Positions 42,515 to 51,648 of a DNA stretch of 64,000 bases are shown here, one piece after another. Positions within the stretch are counted from its first letter, which is position 1. Each line of letters begins with the position of its first letter. Location: positions 3,062,001 through 3,126,000 of the forward strand of contig NZ_CP042467.1 in the NCBI RefSeq assembly GCF_007993755.1, in the 5' to 3' direction. The translations under genes and the position numbers were made by a program. Source of the stretch: Microvenator marinus (GTDB lineage: Bacteria; Myxococcota_A; Bradymonadia; Bradymonadales; Bradymonadaceae). Under the pieces are notes generated by a model. That model had not been told where the DNA came from. It did no database searches and was given only the letters and a program-made list of their open reading frames with translations.

Positions 42515-43299
42515 TGAGGCATGAGGGTTTCCAAAAAGTCCGCCAAGCCATCATCATCTACCATTCCGAGCCGCTCAAAATCGCGCAGAAGGCTCGCCGG
42601 GCTATCGCCCATCACACGAGGGTGCGCCACCACCTCGAGCACCGGTCGGTCACTCTCAGCGTCTCCCACGGCCCACGTCTTCTCCAGGGGTATATCCAGA
42701 TAGTCGGCGACCCACTTTGCCGCAGACCCCTTAGACACACCCTTAGCCGTGACACTCGCGAACACGTTGAGTGGCAGGACTGGACTAGACGCCACGCCGC
42801 GCTCGGAGTTCTGGAGCTCAAAATCTAGCGCGGCATCCACGCCTTCCGGGCGCATAATCCAATGGGCGCGAATCACACGGTGATTGCGTGCCACTTCGCG
42901 CAAATCGGCAGCCAGCACCTCGATCTCAAGCACGCGCGCATGCTCGTCGCAATCCGGGTGCTGACGGTTTGAGAACACGCCGGCTGCCGTGTAAAACTCA
43001 AGCGTCGCATCCACACCCTCGGCATGCGAAATCATGGTCTCGATATCCTGAGGGTCCAACGCGGACTCAAAAAGGACCTCGCCCGTTGCTCGGCAAATGA
43101 ACCCGCCATTCTCAAAAATATGGACGCCATTTGGTGCCAGGCGCTTCGCGATCTCAAGGGCTACCCCTGAGCCTGTGCGCCCAGTACAGACCACAAGGTG
43201 GTGGGTGGGCCGGAGCGCCTCACACGCAGACCAGGTACGCTCACTGACCCCGTTGGAGCCAATGACCGTCCCGTCCAAATCTAAAAATACAATATTCAC
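42511..43299 (-). CDS. HAD-superfamily Cof-type phosphatase
   Basis: 262 residues. Motif I FLDLDGTVIG (nucleophile and acid Asp), motif II VVCTGRTG, motif III lysine in TAKGVSKGSAAKWV, and motif IV AVGDAESDRPVLE are all present, with a Cof/IIB cap domain between. These cytoplasmic enzymes dephosphorylate sugar phosphates or related metabolites; the substrate is unknown. It lies 15 bases after the PP2C phosphatase gene and overlaps the following gene by 4 bases. Confidence 0.88.
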   Translation of the reverse strand: MNIVFLDLDGTVIGSNGVSERTWSACEALRPTHHLVVCTGRTGSGVALEIAKRLAPNGVHIFENGGFICRATGEVLFESALDPQDIETMISHAEGVDATLEFYTAAGVFSNRQHPDCDEHARVLEIEVLAADLREVARNHRVIRAHWIMRPEGVDAALDFELQNSERGVASSPVLPLNVFASVTAKGVSKGSAAKWVADYLDIPLEKTWAVGDAESDRPVLEVVAHPRVMGDSPASLLRDFERLGMVDDDGLADFLETLMPQ

Positions 43300-43314
43300 A
43301 GGGCGGGGCCCGGC

Positions 43315-44112
43315 TTATTTCTCGATGACTTCGACGAGAATGACGGTGCAGTTGTCTGTACCACCACCGGCGTTTGCCGCTTCGATGAGTTTCTCGCAGC
43401 CAGCCTCAAGATTAGTGCGGTTCTCGACCATGATTCGTTCGATATCCGAATCTTTGACCATACCGTTTAGCCCGTCTGTGCAGAGCAGGTAAATATCGCC
43501 GATTTGTGGCTCTTCGTGGGCCACATCAACCTGAACGGTCTCTTTCATACCGAGCGCACGAACGATGACGTTCTTATGCGGGAAATTCTCGATTTCCTGC
43601 TCGGTCAGATCCTTCATCTTGATATAGTCGTTGAGCAGGGAGTGGTCCTCGGTGACGAGTTCCATTTTATCCCCGCGCAGCCTGTAGATTCGGCTGTCCC
43701 CGACGTGCCCAAGATAGGCTGAATTGCCCGAGAAATTGATGGCCACTATCGTGGTTCCCATTCCTCGTTGAGAAGCGTTTTGAGAGGCGGTCTCAAAGAT
43801 CCTCAAATTGGCCAATTTGATGCCAGCGGCAAGTCGATTTTCTTCGTATCGACGCCCCTTCTCCATCTTATAAGGCCAGGTGACGTCGTCATCTGCCGAC
43901 GTCTCCTTAAAGAATTCAGCGACCGTAGAAATGGCCATCTCCGAGGCGACTTCGCCGCTCGCGTGTCCGCCCATTCCGTCCGCAACCATGTAAAGGTTTT
44001 CCTCTTGGAGAATAAGCAAGTTATCCTCGTTGTGGGTCCTTTTCATGCCTACGTGAGTGTTACCTGCGTATCGAAGTTTCAACGCCACGCGACTACCTGA
44101 TTGAGTTTGCAT
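43315..44112 (-). CDS. PP2C-family Ser/Thr protein phosphatase (Stp1-like)
   Basis: 265 residues from the ATG at 44112 (a GTG lies one codon upstream). Metal-binding motifs are intact: TNVG-type start with THVGMKRTHNEDN, YMVADGMGGHASGE, GMGTTIVAI, HVGDSRIYRL, TEDHSLLNDYI, LLCTDGLNGMV and GGTDNCTVILV. It removes phosphate from Ser/Thr targets of Hanks-type kinases in the cytoplasm. Kinase genes lie 40 kb away at the left of the window; functional linkage is by family only. Confidence 0.94.
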   Translation of the reverse strand: MQTQSGSRVALKLRYAGNTHVGMKRTHNEDNLLILQEENLYMVADGMGGHASGEVASEMAISTVAEFFKETSADDDVTWPYKMEKGRRYEENRLAAGIKLANLRIFETASQNASQRGMGTTIVAINFSGNSAYLGHVGDSRIYRLRGDKMELVTEDHSLLNDYIKMKDLTEQEIENFPHKNVIVRALGMKETVQVDVAHEEPQIGDIYLLCTDGLNGMVKDSDIERIMVENRTNLEAGCEKLIEAANAGGGTDNCTVILVEVIEK

Positions 44113-44160
44113 CACTTGGAAGGATTATCACAGGAATTCTGGGTGGGCAAGAACTTGATG

Positions 44161-45834
44161 TCAGTACAAACTCTCCAAGGAAATCCCTGAGTAGTACCGC
44201 TTCAAGATATCTTGATAGTCCACGCCACTTTCGGCCAGCCCAATAGCACCGGTCTGGCACATTCCCACGCCGTGACCGAAGCCGGCGCCGCGGAACTCGA
44301 CCTGCTCTACAAAACCGCTACGCCCCTTTTGAACGTCCATCACAAAGAGTCCCGAGCGAAGCCCACCGAAGAGTCGGCGAACATTTAGTTCACGCTCCAC
44401 CACGGTCTCGCCTTTATCACCCACCACTTTGAGCCGCATCACACGCCCAGATACTCCTCGACTCAAGACCTGAAAGTCCTTGATTCGGCCCACGCTTCGG
44501 CGGTTTTCCTTGAGCCAGGCCTCAGCCTCATCCACCGTAACCACGCGGTCCCACCTGAAGAGTTTGGAGCTCGAGACGGACGCCTTTTTGCTCGGGGATT
44601 CGAAGTTCGCGTCCAGAAATGCCGCAACTTCATTGGGTTTAACACCATTCTTGAACGCCGCAGGCGCCGCCCCGATCACGTCGATCTTTCCGCGCAACCA
44701 CGGCCTGGGCTCCATATCCCACACATTCTCGTTGCTCTCCGTAAACCCGCCCGCGTTGGATGAATACACAGCCTCAATGATCTTCTGTCCGTGGAACATC
44801 ACGCGCCCGCGAGTGGCGTCTACGGCCTTTGAAGTGCGCGGATTCTCCACGCCAACACCGCCATAGACCTGGTCCATCACATCGCCGCGAAGCATGAACG
44901 GGTCGGCCAGATTTCGCACACCGATCGCGCTAAAGATATTGTTGCGCGCCGCCACAGCTTGCGCACGCAGCGCCGCATCTGGTGCCGAGGCGTACATCTC
45001 GGCCGGCACCACGCCTTTGAGCAGGCGCTCCGCGCCGAGGCTCACCATGCCGACGAGTTTACCGTTATAATCAGGCGCAAAAATCAGCGAACCCGTGTAG
45101 CGGCGCGTCTCAAAGCCAGCGCCGTAGGACTTCTGGATATCGGGAACTGTGTAGACGATCTTGTTTTCTTCGCCACGCAAAGGAGCGATTGTCAGAACGT
45201 CTCGAGTGCTAATTTTGACCTTTAGTCCAGCGCCTTCCAGATGAATTGCGGCACCGGGCGGCCTCGTGATTTCGGAGTGGATGCTCGCCTCGACTCCAAA
45301 CTTGGTCTCAAGGCCGGACTTGATCTTCTGCGCCTCGTCGCGTGATTTGGTGCCGCCGAGGCCCACAAGGACGGTGCGCGAATCGAAGACTTTTCCTTGC
45401 ACAGCGAAGAGACCACCGACCTCGAAGACTTCGGGGAGATAGCCGCGCTGGGTCCATGTTTGCACCACGGCATCGGCGGCCCTCCTTTCGGCCACGGGCA
45501 ACCTGTGAACCACCACGGAATGTCGGTACGCACCAGGCGTAGAGTCCGAGACGCTCACCGTGTATTTTACGCCGGCAGGCAGCTCGATCTGAGCCCCGCT
45601 TTCACCCGAAGGAAGCACACGAACCGGCCGATCCGGCGTGAACTCTACGGTGTCGCGCCCCTCCACAATCCCCACGCGAATGATCGGGTCGCCCTCGCGT
45701 GTGAAATTCAACTGCGGGGCGTAGAGCATGGCGAGTTGGTCTTGAGAGCGAATATCCTGGGTAAAACCGGTGGACACGACGCTTAAGAGCGCCAAACCAC
45801 AACTTAGACCCACCAGACCACGTGTACGCACCAT
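44161..45834 (-). CDS. SpoIID/LytB-domain protein with SPOR-like region
   Basis: 557 residues with a signal peptide (cleavage near GFTQ). Residues of about 135-200 (TWTQRGYLPEVFEVGG, GLGGTKSRDEAQKIKSGL) look like a SPOR-type peptidoglycan-binding domain. The second half is SpoIID/LytB: LLKGVVPAEMYASAPDAALRAQAVAARNN, SSNAGGFTESNENVWD and GFGHGVGMCQTGAIGLA. SpoIID enzymes are lytic transglycosylases acting on denuded glycan in spore formers; in a Gram-negative this is likely a division or cell-wall remodelling amidase-enhancer role. It lies 24 bases after the PEGA gene. Confidence 0.9.
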   Translation of the reverse strand: MVRTRGLVGLSCGLALLSVVSTGFTQDIRSQDQLAMLYAPQLNFTREGDPIIRVGIVEGRDTVEFTPDRPVRVLPSGESGAQIELPAGVKYTVSVSDSTPGAYRHSVVVHRLPVAERRAADAVVQTWTQRGYLPEVFEVGGLFAVQGKVFDSRTVLVGLGGTKSRDEAQKIKSGLETKFGVEASIHSEITRPPGAAIHLEGAGLKVKISTRDVLTIAPLRGEENKIVYTVPDIQKSYGAGFETRRYTGSLIFAPDYNGKLVGMVSLGAERLLKGVVPAEMYASAPDAALRAQAVAARNNIFSAIGVRNLADPFMLRGDVMDQVYGGVGVENPRTSKAVDATRGRVMFHGQKIIEAVYSSNAGGFTESNENVWDMEPRPWLRGKIDVIGAAPAAFKNGVKPNEVAAFLDANFESPSKKASVSSSKLFRWDRVVTVDEAEAWLKENRRSVGRIKDFQVLSRGVSGRVMRLKVVGDKGETVVERELNVRRLFGGLRSGLFVMDVQKGRSGFVEQVEFRGAGFGHGVGMCQTGAIGLAESGVDYQDILKRYYSGISLESLY

Positions 45835-45858
45835 TAGCTCATCCTTGAGTTTATGTGT

Positions 45859-46941
45859 TCACCACTTGAAGGTTCCAACCACCTGGGAGCCTGTGAATCC
45901 AAGTGATGCGTTGCCGCCCGAATCTGGCGAGAGAATCAGCCAGGTCACGCCACCGATAAGAGAAACTGCACCCACCCCGAGCAGAACTCGGTGTGCTGTT
46001 TCATAGGTCTCGCCGCGATCGACGAGCTCGTTGTAGCGGGTCTCGGTGATTCCTGCCCGAGATTCGTCGGAGATATCCTGCTCGACGTTGCCCATGAGCA
46101 CAGCGAAGATACCGGACCCGGCGAGTGCGAGCCCGCCGACACCCACGGCTGACCAGGCGCCCCAGTTGATGGTGCCAACGCCATCGGTCTCTGTGACCAC
46201 GTCTTGTTTGACCTCGTTTTGGGTCGTGACTGTGGTCGTGTTTTTAGGGCCCTGCACCGGCTTTTTGACGAGATCTGCCCAGAGGCTGATATCGGCGCCT
46301 TCCTTGAGCTCAAGCACCTGTGTCCACGGCTCGTAATTTGGGTGTTGCACGCGAATCGAATACTTGCCCGGTGGCAGTCCCTTGCGCTCAAGCGGCACAT
46401 TCCCAATAAAGGTGTCTTCCATGTAGACCTCGGCGTTCGAGACCGGCGAGCCGATTTGAACTCGCGTGGTCGCGAGGCCCTTTTCGCGGGCAAAGAACGA
46501 CTCGATCTCCTGGCGGAACGCCACGACAGGGTCGTCGGTATCCGAGATGGTTTTGTTGAGTTTGTTGAGCGTACGCCCGGTTTGTGAGTCGAAAATCGAG
46601 AGCGCGATCTGGAATGTACCGCCGCTTTTCTCGATATTTCCATAAATCAGTACGCGGGCGTTGACCTGCTCGGCCACCTGTTTCATGCACGCTACGGAGT
46701 CCGCGCTGCAGTTCAGCACGATCAACATATCTTGGAGATTGATCGCGTACTTGTTGACGACCTGGTACTTTTCGACCTGCTGCGCCTCGTTTCTGACGAT
46801 CGAGCTCAGCGTCTCTACGAGTTGATTGTCTACCCCTTTACCTTCGAGGTTCAGGATCCCTGCAGAGAGCTGCTCGGCCCATGCTGGTGTGGCCACGAGC
46901 AGGGTAAAGAGTACAACCACGAAACGGTGCATCGTAAACAT
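45859..46941 (-). CDS. PEGA-domain exported protein
   Basis: 360 residues, signal peptide ending at PAWA. The first domain (SAGILNLEGKGVDNQLVETLSSIVRNEAQ, INLQDMLIVLNCSADSVACMKQVAEQVNARVLIYGNI) is a common periplasmic module in Myxococcota that precedes PEGA domains. One PEGA domain follows (SNAEVYMEDTFIGNVPLERKGLPPGKYSIRVQHPNYE). Near residue 275 is a membrane helix pair (AWSAVGVGGLALAGSGIFAVL and the final LIGGVTWLIL). The function is probably envelope-related sensing or scaffolding. Confidence 0.85.
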   Translation of the reverse strand: MFTMHRFVVVLFTLLVATPAWAEQLSAGILNLEGKGVDNQLVETLSSIVRNEAQQVEKYQVVNKYAINLQDMLIVLNCSADSVACMKQVAEQVNARVLIYGNIEKSGGTFQIALSIFDSQTGRTLNKLNKTISDTDDPVVAFRQEIESFFAREKGLATTRVQIGSPVSNAEVYMEDTFIGNVPLERKGLPPGKYSIRVQHPNYEPWTQVLELKEGADISLWADLVKKPVQGPKNTTTVTTQNEVKQDVVTETDGVGTINWGAWSAVGVGGLALAGSGIFAVLMGNVEQDISDESRAGITETRYNELVDRGETYETAHRVLLGVGAVSLIGGVTWLILSPDSGGNASLGFTGSQVVGTFKW

Positions 46942-47053
46942 AAGACTTCCGGGCGCGCTTTAGTTCAGGTGGTCCGCGCGCGACTATATGTAGTGCCGCC
47001 AGACCTTGTAAAGCAACCCTCAACGAATATTTCAAGAAACTTAAAAAACAAAC

Positions 47054-47082
47054 TTGCATCTGCAAGGTGACTTGGCTATGAA
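47054..47082 (+). promoter_or_regulatory. Weak candidate promoter for the tRNA gene
   Basis: TTGCAT (47054-47059) and TATGAA (47077-47082) are spaced 17 bases apart, about 42 bases before the tRNA. Only 7 of 12 consensus positions match. Confidence 0.3.
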
Positions 47083-47124
47083 TTCGCCTCCCTGACGCTC
47101 GGCGGCTGTTCGCAGAGCTAAGGA

Positions 47125-47198
47125 GGGCCCATAGCTCAGTTGGTTAGAGCTGCCGGCTCATAACCGGTTGGTCCCAGGTTCGAGTCCTGGTGGGCCCA
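47125..47198 (+). tRNA. tRNA with CAT anticodon (Ile2 or elongator Met)
   Basis: A 74-base cloverleaf: acceptor GGGCCCA / TGGGCCC with discriminator A, D-arm GCTC / GAGC, anticodon stem GCCGG / CCGGT around loop CTCATAA, and T-arm CCAGG / CCTGG with TTCGAGT. The anticodon CAT fits elongator tRNA-Met or the tRNA-Ile whose C34 is changed to lysidine by TilS. The CCA end is not encoded (ACT follows). Choosing between Ile2 and Met needs identity-element scoring. Confidence 0.95.
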
Positions 47199-47437
47199 CT
47201 GACTATGGTCCCAAGCGGGTTCCGCTGAAGGATGGTGAGTACGTTGGAGTTTATGTCTCGTTTTCTTCCACTGCATTTCGGACCGGAAGAGTTTTCAAGG
47301 TCCGGGCTAGAAAACCAAAACGCCACACCACCAACGATAACAACACGACGAGGCGCCTGGATCACCAGCGCGCCTTTTGTCTTTCTTGGGTCTGAATTCG
47401 AGACCGTAATGTCTCATATGAGAAAGGAAGGAGCTTA

Positions 47438-48172
47438 ATGAGGGAAGATCTTAAGAAACTTCGTGAGCTGCAGAACGTGTGTCTGCAACTTGACGAACTC
47501 GAAACCGAACGCAAAGAAGTCACCGAGCGCCTTGAGACCAATCGCGGTTTCTTGCAGAAGCTGGTCGACGACTTGGAAGGTCAGAAGACTGAGCTCGACG
47601 AAATCCGAGCGCTTCAACAGCAGAAGCAAGAGGATCTCAAAGAGATTCAGGAACAACACACCAAGCGTAAGAAGCGCCTCACCAGCGTTTCATCCACCAA
47701 GGAATACGCGGCTGTTGAGAAGGAAATCGAAGTTCTGAAGAAGTCGGTCGAGCAGACCGAAGAAGAACTGCTTCATCTCGCCGAAGTTATTGAGAACACA
47801 CAGCTCAATATCGAAGAGAAGGAAGAGAAGGTTTCTCAGCTCAAAGAGAGCATGTCAGCGGACGAAAAGGATGCGACCAAGCAACTCAAAGAACTTGAGA
47901 GCAGAATCGCTGAGCTTCGTGCCGAAGAGACCAAATCGCGTGACTCCGTAGCAAAGCGCGTACTCTACAAGTACGACTTCATTCGAAGCCGTCGCCCAGG
48001 CCTCGCCCTTGTTGCCGCGAGCGATGAGCATTGCGAAGGTTGTTTCATGAGCTTGCCAGCGCAGCTCTACATTGAAGTGCAGCGCGGAGAAACGCTCGTG
48101 ACCTGTCCTAGCTGTCAGCGAATCCTCTACTTCCAAGAGCAGAGTGCTGACGACCAGGCGGCCGCGAGCTAA
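47438..48172 (+). CDS. Coiled-coil protein with C4 zinc ribbon (DUF164/COG1579)
   Basis: 244 residues. Residues 1-175 are a continuous coiled coil rich in Glu, Lys and Leu, including a TSVSSTKEYAAVEKEIEVLKK segment typical of the family. The C-terminal zinc ribbon has HCEGCFMSLP and VTCPSCQRILYF, giving two CxxC pairs. Members are suspected nucleic-acid-binding proteins; function is unproven. AAGGAAGGAG precedes the ATG. It ends only 5-6 bases before RNase P RNA, so rnpB may be read from the same transcript. Confidence 0.9.
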   Translation: MREDLKKLRELQNVCLQLDELETERKEVTERLETNRGFLQKLVDDLEGQKTELDEIRALQQQKQEDLKEIQEQHTKRKKRLTSVSSTKEYAAVEKEIEVLKKSVEQTEEELLHLAEVIENTQLNIEEKEEKVSQLKESMSADEKDATKQLKELESRIAELRAEETKSRDSVAKRVLYKYDFIRSRRPGLALVAASDEHCEGCFMSLPAQLYIEVQRGETLVTCPSCQRILYFQEQSADDQAAAS

Positions 48173-48177
48173 GACTT

Positions 48178-48543
48178 AGTGGGGCTTCTCGGATGATCGC
48201 CGGTGCCTTAGGGCGCGGGAGGAAAGTCCGGGCATCATAGAGAAGGGTGGTCGGTAACGCCGACCGGGGGTAACCCTAGGGAAAGTGCCACAGAAAATAC
48301 TCCGCCTGTACTCGTACAGGTAAGGTTGAAATGGTGAGGTAAGAGCTCACCGGGGGCTTGGTGACAAGTCCCGCATGGTAAACCCCACCCGATGCAAGGC
48401 GAACAGGGGGCGAGCTTCGGCTCAGGAGTTTCTCGCTCCGAGACCCCCGGGTTGCCGCTAGAGCCTCGTGGCAACACAAGGCCTAGATGAATGATCATCA
48501 CCGTTTCGGCGGTACAGAACCCGGCTTAGAGAGAAGCCCCACT
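48178..48543 (+). ncRNA. rnpB: RNase P RNA, bacterial type A
   Basis: The 5' end GTGGGGCTTCTC pairs with GAGAAGCCCCAC at the 3' end (helix P1). Hallmark conserved blocks are present in order: GAGGAAAGTCCGGGC (CR-I), ACAGAAAATA, AGGTAAGAGCTCACC, GGTAAACCCCACC, AGATGAATGATCATC and ACAGAACCCGGCTTA (CR-V). It is the catalytic RNA that matures tRNA 5' ends. It lies directly after the zinc-ribbon gene, and its 3' end abuts the stop of a convergent lipoprotein gene at 48544. Confidence 0.97.
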
Positions 48544-49398
48544 TTAATCTCCTCCCCAATTCAAACACGACTCCACGAGCGCGGCGGCGCCACACTCTGA
48601 CGAATCCACGGCGTCCGTCAGCGTGTTCAGGCAATGGTCAACAAGGGGATGGCAAACAGGCGAGTACGGCCCTTCGTGTAGCTCGGACACCTTGAGAACC
48701 ACCTGCGCACGGGCTCGGCGGCGTTTGTCCGCAAGATCGTGAATCGTGAAGTAGAGCGGATTATCCGGGAAACTCGCGAGGAGTAGCGCGTCCGTCTCAA
48801 ACTCCACAAACCAAGACCACGCTTGTGGGTGCGGCTCGATCCGTGCCTCCACATCGGAGTCGGTCCAGGCCGACTCCAAGACCCAACCTTCGGTGGTCTC
48901 GGCCCGACTCCTAAAGAGCCGGCTATCCCGGCTCAACATCGATTGCAGGCCGAGAATATGCGGTTCGAGCACGAGCCCATCCAACGTATCGAGCTCCTGA
49001 AACTCCGCCCTCACAAAGAGATGCCAACGCTTTTGCGCGCCTTGAACATTGAGTCCGTGACCCGCCAGGAGATCTGCAACTTGTGTGGCATCGAGTTCAA
49101 AGACCCCGGGCACTCCAAAGGCATTCGGCACGGGCTGTGCCGTCCAGTCCTCAACCTTCAGTGTCTCCCCGTTTCGTAAACTCAAGAGCCAGCGCGGTCC
49201 ATCATCGGTCCAATAGGCCCAGAGCTCGGACTCGGAATCCGGGTGTTCGACCTTCTGCTCAACGATACGATCAGCTGGTCCCTCCACCTTCATCTGCTCA
49301 GCCTGCCTTGTTTCGGGCATCGGACCCGCGTCGTCGCTAAGTGCACAACCACTAAGAATCACAAGAATCGCTACACAACTATATATTGAGATTTTCAT
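48544..49398 (-). CDS. Lipoprotein of unknown function
   Basis: About 284 residues from the ATG at 49398, which has AGAGG upstream and gives a signal peptide with lipobox ILSGC. The body has no recognised domain; blocks rich in Trp and acidic residues (ELWAYWTDDGPRWLLSL, ARIEPHPQAWSWFVEFE) suggest a beta-rich exported protein. Four cysteines near the end (SPVCHPLVDHC, SECGAAALVESCL) could form disulfides. It follows the histidine kinase gene by about 100 bases and converges on rnpB. Confidence 0.72.
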   Translation of the reverse strand: MKISIYSCVAILVILSGCALSDDAGPMPETRQAEQMKVEGPADRIVEQKVEHPDSESELWAYWTDDGPRWLLSLRNGETLKVEDWTAQPVPNAFGVPGVFELDATQVADLLAGHGLNVQGAQKRWHLFVRAEFQELDTLDGLVLEPHILGLQSMLSRDSRLFRSRAETTEGWVLESAWTDSDVEARIEPHPQAWSWFVEFETDALLLASFPDNPLYFTIHDLADKRRRARAQVVLKVSELHEGPYSPVCHPLVDHCLNTLTDAVDSSECGAAALVESCLNWGGD

Positions 49399-49503
49399 CT
49401 TCAGCCTCTTTTCAAGAAGAGAGCACAATTGCCCTCAACATTGTTTTCGGCCGTTTTGCGAAAGTGTTGCGAATTTTTTTTAAAAAGTTTGGCGCGGCAG
49501 GTT

Positions 49504-50946
49504 TCAGGAGCTCAAACCGGTGAGCGCTGGGAGCTCCACAATGAACGTCGAGCCCTTCCCAACCTCAGATTCTACGCGGACTTTACCACCGTGAGCGCGG
49601 GTCAAGGCGAGCACCATAGCGAGTCCAAGTCCGGTTCCGCCGCCGTCGTCGCGTCGGGTGAAAAAGCGATCAAACACTCGAGGTAGATCATCTTCAGCGA
49701 TTCCCTTTCCGTCATCGCTGACCTCGATCACGACCCAATCTTCGCGGCGCTCCACACGGACACGGACCGCAGTTTTAGCAAATGAGGCGGCATTTGCCAC
49801 CAGATTTCGCACCACGGTCTCAAGATGTGCCGCCGAGCCAAGCACCGTGGCCTTGAAGCTCGCGAGATCAAACTCGATGGCGGTGTAGCGCTCGTCTGTA
49901 GAGAAGGACTCAACGATATTTTTAACCAGTTCATCTACCCGAACTTCAGACTTATCAGCCCTCGGAAGTCCAGATTCCGCGCGGGCGAGCTCGAGGAACC
50001 GGTTGACCACGGCATCGAGTCGGGCACTAGAATCCTTGAGGATTTTGGCCAGCCTTTCGGCGCGCTCAGCGTCTACTTCCGGGCGGCGTTCGAGCGACTC
50101 CGACACAGCGCGGATCGCGGCGACTGGGTTCTTAATCTCGTGCGCCATATCAGCCATGAAGGCTTCGTTCGCCTGGTTCTTGGTGTCGAGGGCGCTGAGC
50201 AGATCATTGAAGGCGTGCCCGAGCTCAGCCACCTCATCGTCGCCCACAACCTCAATTCGGCTCGTTGAGACCACGGGCACGGTGCGCTCCCGAACGGCAT
50301 CTCTCAGAAGCCCAAGGGGCTTTGTGAGCCTCCAGCTCAACCAAATCCCAAGCACGATAGCCACCAACATCACGAGCAAGGAAAGGCGCATGATGGCGCC
50401 CCGCTCGGCGTAAAGATTGGAGAGCGAACGCGACGACGAGCTCTGTGCGTGAATGATTCGAGGGGTGGATTGGGTAGCGAGCTCGACGTGGCGCGCGTAC
50501 TCACAAATGAAGAGGCGCCCGTTCTGGTGAAGATGACAAATGCCAGCCTGCCCCCGGGCTTCTGCTGTCTTGACGGTCGAACGCTCGCTGAGCGGCGGAA
50601 GTTCCGGATCAACACCAATCAAGGTCGGAACCGGGTCCGGCGCAAAGAGGATTCGCTCGCGCCATGACGGCTCTCCGAGCCCGTTGGCGTCGGCTTCCAG
50701 CGTGCCATCCGGGGAGAAAACGCGGATCCAGATTGAGCACGATTCGGCGAGTTCTTGGTAGCGCGAATTCGGACTCTGCACGCGGACAAGCTGGATAGCA
50801 TCTTGGGTACAGGCCTTGAGCGAGCGGCGCATACTATGCTCGATGGCCTCTTCAAACGGGCTTGTGAGCCACGTGAAGAGCACCGGCACAAAGACCACCA
50901 CGCAGACCACGAGGAGCGTGCGCGTTCGCAGCGAGAGCGGACGCAC
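49504..50946 (-). CDS. Sensor histidine kinase (HAMP, HisKA, HATPase)
   Basis: 480 residues, GTG start overlapping the regulator stop by one base (TAGTG). A first membrane helix near residues 8-26, a periplasmic sensor region of about 160 residues with a CHLHQNGRLFICEY segment, a second helix (LLVMLVAIVLGIWLSW), then HAMP, the H-box MAHEIKNPVAAIRA, N-box RNLVANAASF, and ATP lid motifs SDDGKGI and GGTGLGLAM. It autophosphorylates on the H-box histidine and passes phosphate to the adjacent regulator. The signal is unknown. Confidence 0.94.
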   Translation of the reverse strand: MRPLSLRTRTLLVVCVVVFVPVLFTWLTSPFEEAIEHSMRRSLKACTQDAIQLVRVQSPNSRYQELAESCSIWIRVFSPDGTLEADANGLGEPSWRERILFAPDPVPTLIGVDPELPPLSERSTVKTAEARGQAGICHLHQNGRLFICEYARHVELATQSTPRIIHAQSSSSRSLSNLYAERGAIMRLSLLVMLVAIVLGIWLSWRLTKPLGLLRDAVRERTVPVVSTSRIEVVGDDEVAELGHAFNDLLSALDTKNQANEAFMADMAHEIKNPVAAIRAVSESLERRPEVDAERAERLAKILKDSSARLDAVVNRFLELARAESGLPRADKSEVRVDELVKNIVESFSTDERYTAIEFDLASFKATVLGSAAHLETVVRNLVANAASFAKTAVRVRVERREDWVVIEVSDDGKGIAEDDLPRVFDRFFTRRDDGGGTGLGLAMVLALTRAHGGKVRVESEVGKGSTFIVELPALTGLSS

Positions 50947-51638
50947 TATTTCCTCCAGCGATAGCCGGCACCGATCACGGTTTCGATACGGTCAAAATTT
51001 GGGTCGATAGCTTCGAATTTACGGCGCAGCCGGCGCACGTAGGTGTCTACGATCCGGTCGGCCACGATCGAGTCATCACCGCGGGCTAACTCCATGAGTC
51101 GTTCGCGATTGAGCACCATACCAGCGCGCCGAATAAATCCGTCGATCATCCGGAACTCAGTCACCGTAACGGTCACCGGCGTGTTCTTGAAGAGCACCTC
51201 CATACGGTCCGGATCGAGGCTGATATCGCCAAGGACCACCTGACTCGCTTCTTCGAGTTTGGTCGGCTGAGCGCGTGCTTCTTCACGCCTCATCAGCGAT
51301 TTGACGCGGGCGAGCAGGACTCGGGTGCTGAAGGGTTTGGCCACGTAATCGTCCGCACCGAGCTCGAGTCCGAGGGCTTCGTCGATATCGTTGTCGCGCG
51401 ATGTAAGAAGGATGAGCGGGGTGTTGTCGTGTTGCTCGCGCAGGCGCCGGCAAAACGAAAAGCCATCCAACTTCGGCATGTTCACGTCAGAGATGATTAT
51501 ATCCGGTTTGGAGTTCGCGACGTGGACCAGCCCTTCCTGACCGTCTCCCGCCCGCAACACATCCCAGCCTTCGTCCTCAAATGCCATGGAGAGCACGTCG
51601 AGCAGACTTGCGTCATCATCGATGAGAAGAATTTTCAT
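50946..51638 (-). CDS. OmpR-family response regulator
   Basis: 230 residues from the ATG at 51638, with AGAGG upstream; an in-frame start at 51689 would overlap the previous gene. The receiver domain has acidic pocket LIDDDAS, phospho-acceptor DVNMPKLDG, LTSRD and the KPFS lysine. The C-terminal winged helix (DPDRMEVLFKNTPVTVTVTEFRMI, TYVRRLRRKFEA) binds DNA. It pairs with the histidine kinase that overlaps its stop. Confidence 0.94.
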   Translation of the reverse strand: MKILLIDDDASLLDVLSMAFEDEGWDVLRAGDGQEGLVHVANSKPDIIISDVNMPKLDGFSFCRRLREQHDNTPLILLTSRDNDIDEALGLELGADDYVAKPFSTRVLLARVKSLMRREEARAQPTKLEEASQVVLGDISLDPDRMEVLFKNTPVTVTVTEFRMIDGFIRRAGMVLNRERLMELARGDDSIVADRIVDTYVRRLRRKFEAIDPNFDRIETVIGAGYRWRK

Positions 51639-51648
51639 ACACACCTCT

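Noticed and set aside
47232-47438. 68-codon frame between the tRNA and the zinc-ribbon gene, ending in TAATG overlap
   Set aside because: The stop-start overlap is suggestive, but the product has no recognisable feature and AAGG is the only start signal; left out of the features as too weak.
48235-48501. Open frames on the minus strand
   Set aside because: They overlap the RNase P RNA, whose conserved blocks explain the sequence.
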